A stretch of 8,655 bases of DNA from an uncultured Lachnospiraceae bacterium (lineage in GTDB: Bacteria; Bacillota; Clostridia; Lachnospirales; Lachnospiraceae): assembly GCA_902796045.1 (NCBI GenBank), contig CADBNQ010000128.1, positions 1 through 8,655 of the forward strand, written 5' to 3'. Shown piece by piece: positions 1-5,803 of the stretch. Numbering within the stretch: the stretch's first letter is position 1; the number at the start of each line of letters is the position of its first letter. The position numbers and the translations under genes are program-made. Below the pieces are notes generated by a model. That model made no database searches. It saw nothing but the letters and a program-made list of their open reading frames with translations, and was not told the origin of the DNA.

Positions 1-226
1 CATAGCGGGCATACTCCACAAAGCCATCCCTGCTGACCAGGTCCAGAAAGTCCTTCTCAGTCTTGAAAAAATAATCCCTGCCGTCTATCTCTCCTTTTCT
101 GGGTTTCCTTGTCGTGGCCGATACAGAAAGTTTGTATCCGTATCTTTCGGCCAGGCCTCTGGATACTGTCCCTTTGCCAGCACCGGAAAACCCGGAAATC
201 ACTACCAGTCTACCTCTTTTTTCCAT
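1..226 (-). CDS. gmk: Guanylate kinase, N-terminal 75 codons (cut by window edge)
   Basis: Phosphorylates GMP to GDP with ATP, an essential step in GTP supply. Only the N-terminal part is in the window, so this is an edge truncation rather than a broken gene. The P-loop is GFSGAGKGT (12-20), followed by the GMP-binding segment SVSATTRKPRKGEIDGRDYFF (34-54). Residues S36, R40, R43, Y52 and E71 sit at the positions of the known GMP ligands. Start ATG at 226 has AGAGGA (238..233) 6 nt upstream, directly after the remA stop, in a 13-nt gap. In B. subtilis the next gene is the RNA polymerase omega subunit, which would lie beyond the left edge here. GTP made by this enzyme is a substrate for RelQ in the upstream block. 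Confidence 0.96.
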   Translation of the reverse strand, partial: MEKRGRLVVISGFSGAGKGTVSRGLAERYGYKLSVSATTRKPRKGEIDGRDYFFKTEKDFLDLVSRDGFVEYARY

Positions 227-239
227 ACACTTTCCTCTT

Positions 240-476
240 TCAATTCTGACATCGGGCAGTGATCGTCTCTGTCGTCAAAGCTGACAGGACGATATGGCCG
301 CTCTCCATGATCAGAACGGACCTGGTTCTCCGCCCGCAGGTCGCGTCAACTGCCTTTCCCTCATCTCTGGCAGTCTGGATCATCCTTTTGATCGGTGCCG
401 CGTCCGTAGCCACCACGGAGATGATCTTGGCACCGTTCACCATATTGTTAAACCCTATATTGATCAGTTGAATCAT
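240..476 (-). CDS. remA: RemA-family (DUF370) DNA-binding regulator
   Basis: Small DNA-binding protein; in B. subtilis RemA activates biofilm-matrix and osmoprotection genes. The 78-residue product (B. subtilis ~89) keeps the family core: INIGFNNMVN (5-14), APIKRMIQTARDEG (27-40), DATCGRRTRSVLIMESGHIVLSAL (44-67). R49 and R50 line up with the DNA-contact arginines R50/R51 of B. subtilis RemA as I remember it. K17 stands where B. subtilis has R18, a conservative change. The gene starts 3 nt after the yloC stop with only a poor Shine-Dalgarno (GAGTGAG), so translation is probably coupled to yloC. Its natural targets in this organism are unknown. Confidence 0.93.
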   Translation of the reverse strand: MIQLINIGFNNMVNGAKIISVVATDAAPIKRMIQTARDEGKAVDATCGRRTRSVLIMESGHIVLSALTTETITARCQN

Positions 477-479
477 AAC

Positions 480-1358
480 TCACTCGATATTCTGAACCTG
501 CTCACGGATCTTCTCGATTCCGGTCTTCAGTTCGATGGCACAGTTGGCAATATCCATGTCGTTGGACTTGGAGAGGATGGTGTTGGCCTCACGGTTCATC
601 TCCTGGGCTATAAAATCAAGCTTCCGCCCGATGCCGCCTCCGGTGCCAAACTCCTTTTCCATATTGGCTATATGGCTCCGGAGCCTGACTGTCTCCTCAT
701 CCACGCAGACCTTGTCCGCATAGATCACGACTTCAGCTGCGATCCGGTTTTCATCAATACCGGTATCTGACAGGAGTTCATGGACCTTGTCCTCAAGCTT
801 GGTCCGATACTGGGCAAGCACTCTGGGGTAAAGCTGTTCGATCTTCGTGATGTTCTCATTCATCTCGGCAAGCTTCCCTAAGATGTCTTCCTTCAGATGA
901 CAGCCCTCCAAAAGCCTGCTCTCGGAAAACTTCTCCAGAGCCTGCTCAAGGGCTCTGATCAGATGGGCTTCGATTACGGCCACATCAATCTCTTCCTCTG
1001 TCAGGGTCAGGACTTCCGGCATGCGGGCAATCCTCATGACTGTGACATCATTGGGAATACCCAGCATGTCGGAGAGGTCTGAAAAGGCCCGAACATACTG
1101 CCTGCTTACAGTCTCGGACACTTTAAGCCCGATAGAGTGTTCACTCAGATCCTCATACCCTATAAAAACATCCAGCTTGCCCCGGCTTACAGATTTCTTG
1201 ATCAGTCCTCTGAGTTTATTATCAAGGCTGTTCAGCTTTCTCGGAAGCTTCATATTGATGTCACAGTATCTGTGATTGACCGCTTTGATCTCCACAGTCA
1301 CCCTGCACTCATCTGTTACAACCTCACCGCGGCCAAAGCCGGTCATACTCTTTATCAA
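480..1358 (-). CDS. yloC: YicC/YloC-family endoribonuclease
   Basis: Member of the YicC family, shown in E. coli and B. subtilis to be endoribonucleases acting in RNA turnover. The N-terminus MIKSMTGFGRGE is the family hallmark. The N-terminal YicC domain covers about 1-155. The C-terminal DUF1732 part carries the conserved run with GRKLDFIAQEMNREANTI, SKSNDMDI and a terminal EKIREQVQNIE. I place the start at TTG 1358 (292 residues) because a longer reading from GTG 1367 would begin inside the Shine-Dalgarno sequence. An ATG at 1346 is also in frame but would cut off the conserved IKS and is badly spaced. It is the first gene after the SigA promoter, and remA begins 3 nt after its TGA, in the same frame. 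The order yloC-remA-gmk is conserved in Firmicutes. Confidence 0.93.
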   Translation of the reverse strand: MIKSMTGFGRGEVVTDECRVTVEIKAVNHRYCDINMKLPRKLNSLDNKLRGLIKKSVSRGKLDVFIGYEDLSEHSIGLKVSETVSRQYVRAFSDLSDMLGIPNDVTVMRIARMPEVLTLTEEEIDVAVIEAHLIRALEQALEKFSESRLLEGCHLKEDILGKLAEMNENITKIEQLYPRVLAQYRTKLEDKVHELLSDTGIDENRIAAEVVIYADKVCVDEETVRLRSHIANMEKEFGTGGGIGRKLDFIAQEMNREANTILSKSNDMDIANCAIELKTGIEKIREQVQNIE

Positions 1359-1362
1359 TTCT

Positions 1363-1372
1363 ATCACCTCTT
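1363..1372 (-). promoter_or_regulatory. Ribosome binding site of yloC that decides the start codon
   Basis: AAGAGGTGAT closely matches the 16S anti-Shine-Dalgarno complement. GAGG ends 8 nt before the TTG at 1358. The GTG at 1367 lies inside this site, so it cannot be the start. Confidence 0.8.
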
Positions 1373-1383
1373 AGATACTATCG

Positions 1384-1403
1384 GCCGGCAGCTGCCGGCA
1401 GCT
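1384..1403. repeat. Overlapping G+C palindromes in the yloC leader
   Basis: Two perfect palindromes share their centre sequence: GCCGGCAGCTGCCGGC at 1384-1399 and AGCTGCCGGCAGCT at 1390-1403. As RNA they could form alternative, mutually exclusive 5-6 bp hairpins just downstream of the predicted transcription start. The lower edge is about 12 nt upstream of the yloC Shine-Dalgarno. As DNA they could be an operator. No U-run follows, so this is not an intrinsic terminator. Confidence 0.6.
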
Positions 1404-1419
1404 CCACATTCTGGCCTGT

Positions 1420-1448
1420 ATTATATCTGAAATCAGAACTTTCGTCAA
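1420..1448 (-). promoter_or_regulatory. SigA-type promoter for yloC-remA-gmk
   Basis: On the minus strand, -35 TTGACG (1448..1443) and -10 TATAAT (1425..1420) are separated by exactly 17 nt. That is a 5/6 plus 6/6 consensus match at ideal spacing. It lies in the 93-nt gap between the recU stop and the yloC start. Transcription would begin near 1412, leaving a leader of about 55 nt. No terminator separates it from recU, so read-through from the upstream block can add to its output. Confidence 0.85.
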
Positions 1449-1451
1449 TCT

Positions 1452-2012
1452 CTACCCAGCGTATTTACCGCCGGCTTTTCCCTCTCTTTCCTCCAGATCC
1501 TTCCTGAGACAGGTCAGATAATGAAGAGTCACCCCTCCCTGTCCTGTCACAAAATACCCAGGATCCAGCTCTTCGTATTTAAAATGTTTTAATCCGCCTT
1601 TCTTCATCCTCTCCCAAAAGGCCATCATCTCCGAAAATCGCAGATAATAGCAGTCCTGCCTGTGGGAAAAGTAGATGAGCAGAAAGCTTATCCCTTTCTG
1701 TTTTTCAAAAGCTTCCATAAATTGCACCTGGTGTTCATGCAGGTTCTGCAGAGGGAAGCTGTCTGACGCACATTCCTTGGCGTCAAAGCAGACAGGAATA
1801 CCCTGAACCACGCCGATGTAATCCACGGTGCTTTTCTTATCAAAATAAGCCAGGGTGATATGACGGCTGTCCTTGTCGAACTGTACCGGTGTGATCGGCG
1901 TTGGCACCTTCTGTATCAGGGCAAGGTTCTTTTCCCGGTATTTGCTGTTTGTATAGTTGACCAGTTCCTCAAGCAGGCTGCCCCTCAACCCTCTCGTATG
2001 CCAGGTTCCCAT
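1452..2012 (-). CDS. recU: Holliday junction resolvase RecU
   Basis: Structure-specific endonuclease that resolves four-way DNA junctions in recombinational repair and chromosome segregation in Firmicutes. The 186-residue protein shows the PD-(D/E)xK nuclease core: acidic E15/E16 in GSLLEELVNYTN, D64 in KKSTVDYIG, and D77 with K79 in CFDAKE. Their spacing matches the remembered catalytic D88, E101 and K103 of B. subtilis RecU. PTPI (37-40) and FPLQNLHEHQ (86-95) are also family hallmarks. It lacks the ~25-30 residues found at the N-terminus of B. subtilis RecU, and an in-frame TGA (the rluA stop) 6 nt upstream rules out a longer start. AGGAG lies 9 nt before the ATG, inside the end of the rluA-family gene. 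It is the last gene of the upstream block, and a strong promoter starts right after its stop. Confidence 0.94.
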   Translation of the reverse strand: MGTWHTRGLRGSLLEELVNYTNSKYREKNLALIQKVPTPITPVQFDKDSRHITLAYFDKKSTVDYIGVVQGIPVCFDAKECASDSFPLQNLHEHQVQFMEAFEKQKGISFLLIYFSHRQDCYYLRFSEMMAFWERMKKGGLKHFKYEELDPGYFVTGQGGVTLHYLTCLRKDLEEREGKAGGKYAG

Positions 2013-2018
2013 CAGCGC

Positions 2019-3053
2019 TCACTCCTCTTCCTTTAGTTCAAGCCCGTAAAGCTCAAGAGCTCTCATAAAGCCCCCGGGCACTTTATCCTTAATATGTAAA
2101 CCCCGCAGGCTGCCGGCTTCCTTCCCGCACTCTTCCGGAATCACCAGCTCACTGCTGTGCAGCTGCTGACAGCCCAGTCCAGCTCTCACAAGATGCCTGT
2201 TTGCCTCCGGATCACCGTATTTGGCATCTCCCAGGAGGGGATATCCTGCCGATGCAAGGTGGGCACGGATCTGATGACTCTTCCCTGTGATCAGGCGGAC
2301 CTTCAGGAGACTTGCCCTCTCATTGTGATCCACTGACCGGTACCAGGTCTCAATGGGGGCGGCATTCGGGACCGGCCGGGAATAGACCTTTACCATGTTG
2401 TCCCGGCTGTCTTTTTTCAGATATCCTCGTAGTTTCCGTGATCCGGTCACCTCTCCTCTGACAATGCACAGGTAGTACTTTTCAAGTGCCCGGTTCTTCA
2501 GGAGAAAAGAGAGTGACTGAAGCCCTTTTACAGTGATGCCGCACAGGACGATCCCGCTGGTATTGCGGTCAAGACGATTTGCCACCGAAGGCCGGAATAC
2601 ACAGGAGACCTCCCTCCCCTTCATGATCTCTTCCCTCCAGTAGTCCAGGAGATAATCGTTTAAAGAGTCATCTCCAGGCCTTGCCTTCTGTGTCAGCATG
2701 CCGGCAGGTTTGTGCAGGATCAGCACATCCTCATCCTGATATAACAGTTTCACCTGATCCCGCAGACCCTTATGCCCCGAATCCGGCTTCCCGGGTCTCA
2801 CAGCAGGGGAGATACCCTTCCCTGCCGTTCTGCCTGCCCCGAACTTCTCCATGGTTTCTTCGGAAAAGTATATCTGAATCCGGTCCCCTTTCTGTAACCG
2901 CTCGGAACCAGCTGCTTTTTCCCCGTTCAGCTTGATGTTTTTCTTTCGGATCATTTTGTGAAGAAAGCCCGATGAAGCTTTGGGAAGAACCCTGCTCAGA
3001 TATCTGTCCAGCCTCTGCCCGGCTTCCTGTACGGTGATGACCAACTCTCTCAT
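2019..3053 (-). CDS. RluA-family pseudouridine synthase
   Basis: Converts specific uridines in rRNA or tRNA to pseudouridine; the target site is not assignable from sequence. The 344-residue product has an N-terminal S4-like RNA-binding domain (about 10-65, with GQRLDRYLS and MIRKKNIKLNG). A 30-residue Gly/Pro/basic linker follows, then the catalytic domain. The catalytic aspartate is D162 in ANRLDRNTSG, supported by HKPAGMLTQ (114-122), TGKSHQIRAHL (257-267) and GDAKYG (275-280). Together these define the RluC/RluD-like branch. The ATG at 3053 is the only good start: no in-frame ATG, GTG or TTG precedes it within the gap, and MRELVIT matches family N-termini. Its ribosome binding site is weak, and a small upstream ORF overlaps the start. 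The stop is 6 nt, in frame, before recU. Confidence 0.94.
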   Translation of the reverse strand: MRELVITVQEAGQRLDRYLSRVLPKASSGFLHKMIRKKNIKLNGEKAAGSERLQKGDRIQIYFSEETMEKFGAGRTAGKGISPAVRPGKPDSGHKGLRDQVKLLYQDEDVLILHKPAGMLTQKARPGDDSLNDYLLDYWREEIMKGREVSCVFRPSVANRLDRNTSGIVLCGITVKGLQSLSFLLKNRALEKYYLCIVRGEVTGSRKLRGYLKKDSRDNMVKVYSRPVPNAAPIETWYRSVDHNERASLLKVRLITGKSHQIRAHLASAGYPLLGDAKYGDPEANRHLVRAGLGCQQLHSSELVIPEECGKEAGSLRGLHIKDKVPGGFMRALELYGLELKEEE

Positions 3054-3082
3054 CGTTTCTCTACCCTGTAGTAATCTGACAT
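3050..3082 (-). other. Possible 10-codon leader ORF coupled to the rluA-family gene
   Basis: ATG at 3082 would encode MSDYYRVEKR. Its TGA overlaps the ATG of the pseudouridine synthase gene (ATGA). AGGA at 3092..3089 lies 6 nt before it and overlaps the dehydrogenase stop codon. The pseudouridine synthase itself has only a weak Shine-Dalgarno, so ribosomes finishing this ORF could restart on it. This is seen only as sequence geometry; expression is unproven. Confidence 0.3.
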
Positions 3083-3090
3083 CCTGTTTC

Positions 3091-3843
3091 CTATAAAAAC
3101 CTTAAGATCAACCGGTGGGGCAGCAGCTTGGCTGCCAGAAAGAAAGCCTGCATGGCCGGACCGTAAACGGACAGTTCCTTCCCGGCCTCCGCATCCCTGA
3201 TTGCTTTACTGACCACCTTCTGCGGATCCGCCATGACCAGCCTCTTATAGGCCGGCAGAGACTTATGCCGGGCTGCCCTGTTAAAGAACTCTGTCCTGAC
3301 AGCCCCCGGACAGACAGCGGTCACCTGGATCCGGCGGGGAGCAAGCTCCCTTCTCAATGCCCGGACAAAGCTTAAGGTAAAAGCCTTGGAAGCCGCATAG
3401 ACGGCAAACCCGGGCTGGGGCAGAAAGGCAGCCGCACTTGCCAGATAGATCATCCTGGCACCACTCTCCATATAGGGCAGAAGGATCTTTGTCAGCTCTA
3501 CCAGACTCCGACAGTTGATATCCACCATCTCCGTCTGTTCCTCAAGAGGAATCTCGCTGATGCTTCCCATAACACCAAATCCTGCACAGTGGACCAGAAG
3601 GCCGATGCGGGGGTCTGCTGTCTTCAGTGTGCTGTACAGGGTCTGCATGTCCTGTTCCTTCAACAGATCCAGGGGGAGAAGGCGGAACTTCTGCTTCCTG
3701 TACCGTTTCTCCCACACAGCAAGCCGCTGCTTTCTCCTGGCAATCAGCCAGAGTTCATCATATTGTTCCCCTTTTTCCAGAGTCTGACGCACAAACTCCT
3801 TTCCCATCCCCGAAGAGGCACCTGTGATGATTGCGATTCTCAT
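3091..3843 (-). CDS. Short-chain dehydrogenase/reductase (SDR), substrate unknown
   Basis: Classical SDR of 250 residues that should reduce or oxidise a small carbonyl or alcohol substrate with NAD(P)H. The nucleotide-binding glycine motif is TGASSGMG (7-14). The HCAG at 85-88 stands in for the usual NNAG. The catalytic tetrad is visible as N110, S136, Y149 and K153 (YAASK). PGAVRTEF (179-186) is the usual cofactor-closing loop. ARRKQRL follows the second strand at 35-41. Its basic residues suggest an NADP preference, which is inferred. No signal peptide is seen and the substrate cannot be read from sequence. The ATG at 3843 has AAGGA 7 nt upstream, 28 nt after the ygiQ stop. It is the only gene in the upstream block without an obvious link to nucleic acids or (p)ppGpp. 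Confidence 0.92.
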   Translation of the reverse strand: MRIAIITGASSGMGKEFVRQTLEKGEQYDELWLIARRKQRLAVWEKRYRKQKFRLLPLDLLKEQDMQTLYSTLKTADPRIGLLVHCAGFGVMGSISEIPLEEQTEMVDINCRSLVELTKILLPYMESGARMIYLASAAAFLPQPGFAVYAASKAFTLSFVRALRRELAPRRIQVTAVCPGAVRTEFFNRAARHKSLPAYKRLVMADPQKVVSKAIRDAEAGKELSVYGPAMQAFFLAAKLLPHRLILRFL

Positions 3844-3875
3844 GCGCTGTTCCTTTCTCTTATACGATATCTCAT
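3840..3875 (-). other. Possible 11-codon coupling ORF between ygiQ and the dehydrogenase gene
   Basis: ATG at 3875 overlaps the ygiQ stop as ATGA and would encode MRYRIRERNSA. Its TGA overlaps the ATG of the dehydrogenase gene, again as ATGA. Only a weak AGAAG precedes it, and the dehydrogenase has its own good AAGGA site. It may be a translational bridge or chance. There is no evidence that the peptide itself functions. Confidence 0.2.
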
Positions 3876-5797
3876 GACTTCTTTTTTTTATGGATATTGC
3901 GGATTGGCTTTCTTTTTGTCCGCATCTTCCTGTCGTCCTTCTTTGAAGGCCCTTCTTTTAATCTTTCTCTGTCCTTCCCGCCTTTCCTGCCTTCAGGGCG
4001 TATGAGACAGTCCTTGTCGTAACCGATCAGGTCCTTCCGGCCTGCTCTGATCAGGGCCTTTTTCACAATCTGATAGTTTTCAGGATTGCGGTACTGGATC
4101 AGAGCTCTCTGCATCCTTTTCTCCTGCATGGAGCGGGGGACATAGACCGGCTGCATATTCCTGGGGTCAAGCCCTGTATAATACATGCAGGTTGAAATGG
4201 TCCCGGGAGTCGGATAATAATCCTGCACCTGCTCAGGCATATAGCCGAGGTCACGGATATACTCTGCCAGGGCAACGGCTTCCTTAAGACCTGATCCCGG
4301 GTGGGAGGACATCAGATAAGGGACAAGATACTGTTTTTTCCCAAGTGTCCTGTTCATGCTGCGGTATCGGTCTGCAAATCTCTCATAAACAGCATGTTCC
4401 GGCTTCCCCATCAGTCTGAGCACAGGCTCACTGACATGCTCCGGAGCCACCTTCAGCTGCCCGCTGACATGGAAACTGCAGAGTTCCCGAAGAAAGTCCT
4501 GGTTCTTGTCAGCCAGGACATAGTCGAATCTGATCCCTGACCGGATAAAGACTTTCTTCACACCGGGCAGTTTTCGGAGTTTGCGCAGGAGGGCTATGTA
4601 GTCCTGGTGATCACACAGCAGATTAGGACAGGGCTTCGGAAAGAGACATTGCCGGTCCGTACAGACTCCTTTTGCAAGCTGTTTGCTGCAGGCAGGATGC
4701 CTGAAGTCTGCCGTGGGTCCACCTACATCGTGGATATATCCTTTGAAGAGGGGATGCCTTGTCATCTGCTCTGCTTCCCTCAGTATGGACTCATGGCTTC
4801 TGACCTGGACACGGCGGCCCTGATGAAAAGAGAGAGCGCAAAAACTGCACCCTCCGAAGCATCCCCGGTTGCTCACAAGAGAAAACCTTACCTCATTGAT
4901 GGCCGGTACGCCGCCCTGATCCTCATAGCAGGGGTGGCTGTCTCTCATATAGGGAAGGCTGTAGACATGGTCCATCTCATCTGTGGTCAGGGGAAGCGCA
5001 GGCGGGTTCTGTACAACATATTCCTTTTCCCGGTAGGGCTCCACCAGTCTCCTGCCTGTGACTGCATCTGTATTGATATACTGGCAGTAATAGCTTCTGG
5101 CATAGGCCTCACGCGACCCGCTGATTTCCTCCCAGGAGGGCAGCAGGTCCCATTCTCCTGAAAGATCGGACAGGTCCTGACATTTAAAAACCGTTCCTCT
5201 CACATAGGTAATATCCCTGACATGGATGCCGGCGGCCAGCGCCTCCGCGATCTCTAAGACAGAGTGCTCTCCCATGCCATACATGAGAAGGTCAGCTCCG
5301 CTGTCCAGCAGAATGGACCGTCTCAGCTTATCACTCCAGTAATCATAGTGGGCCATCCGCCTTAACGACGCCTCGATGCCCCCGATCAGGATGGGGACGG
5401 TCTTAAAGGTCCTTCGGATCAGGTTGCTGTATACGATCGTAGCCCGGTCGGGCCTTTTTGAATACTCTCCTCCCGGTGTGTAGGCATCCTGGTGTCTTCG
5501 TTTCTTTCCGGATGTATAGTGATTCACCATGGAATCCATGTTCCCTGCGGATACCAGAAAAGCCAGCACTGGTTCTCCGAAGATGGCGATGCTCCTGTCA
5601 TCCGTCCAGTCCGGCTGGGCGATCACTGCCACCCTGTAGCCTGCATCTTCCAGCAGTCTGGTAATGATGGCCATCCCGAAACTGGGATGATCAACATAGG
5701 CATCTCCGGAGACATAGACGAAATCAGGGCGGTCCCAGCCCAGATCTGTCATCTCTTTTCGATTGATCGGTAAGAATCTCTTTACTCTATCTGTCAT
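3872..5797 (-). CDS. YgiQ-family radical SAM protein
   Basis: A member of the large YgiQ radical SAM family, whose reaction is not established to my knowledge. The N-terminal ~300-residue domain begins with the family hallmark FLP..KEM..LGWD..DFVYVSGDAYVDHPSFG (8-41) and includes PILIGGIEASLRR (135-147). The radical SAM cluster motif is CFGGCSFC, with C313, C317 and C320 as [4Fe-4S] ligands. A second cysteine-rich stretch follows (C370, C379, C384, C390, C395), then KKVFIRSGIRFDY and the C-terminal domain with YYPTPGTISTCMYYTGLDP. The last ~40 residues are strongly basic, ending HKKKKS, encoded over a run of eight A. The 641-residue length is normal. The ATG at 5797 begins only 6 nt after the rsmF stop and lacks a well-spaced Shine-Dalgarno, suggesting coupled translation. 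The family N-terminus supports this start. Confidence 0.93.
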   Translation of the reverse strand: MTDRVKRFLPINRKEMTDLGWDRPDFVYVSGDAYVDHPSFGMAIITRLLEDAGYRVAVIAQPDWTDDRSIAIFGEPVLAFLVSAGNMDSMVNHYTSGKKRRHQDAYTPGGEYSKRPDRATIVYSNLIRRTFKTVPILIGGIEASLRRMAHYDYWSDKLRRSILLDSGADLLMYGMGEHSVLEIAEALAAGIHVRDITYVRGTVFKCQDLSDLSGEWDLLPSWEEISGSREAYARSYYCQYINTDAVTGRRLVEPYREKEYVVQNPPALPLTTDEMDHVYSLPYMRDSHPCYEDQGGVPAINEVRFSLVSNRGCFGGCSFCALSFHQGRRVQVRSHESILREAEQMTRHPLFKGYIHDVGGPTADFRHPACSKQLAKGVCTDRQCLFPKPCPNLLCDHQDYIALLRKLRKLPGVKKVFIRSGIRFDYVLADKNQDFLRELCSFHVSGQLKVAPEHVSEPVLRLMGKPEHAVYERFADRYRSMNRTLGKKQYLVPYLMSSHPGSGLKEAVALAEYIRDLGYMPEQVQDYYPTPGTISTCMYYTGLDPRNMQPVYVPRSMQEKRMQRALIQYRNPENYQIVKKALIRAGRKDLIGYDKDCLIRPEGRKGGKDRERLKEGPSKKDDRKMRTKRKPIRNIHKKKKS

Positions 5798-5803
5798 TTT
5801 GCG

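Noticed and set aside
294..770. 158-codon open frame on the plus strand
   Set aside because: It is antisense to remA and yloC, whose protein families are clear, and it has no recognisable motif.
928..960. Inverted repeat AGAGCC / GGCTCT within yloC
   Set aside because: The 6-bp arms with an 8-nt loop are within chance expectation and encode conserved-looking helix residues.
4607..5161. 184-codon open frame on the plus strand
   Set aside because: It is a shadow of the YgiQ gene, antisense to its radical SAM region and with no family resemblance.
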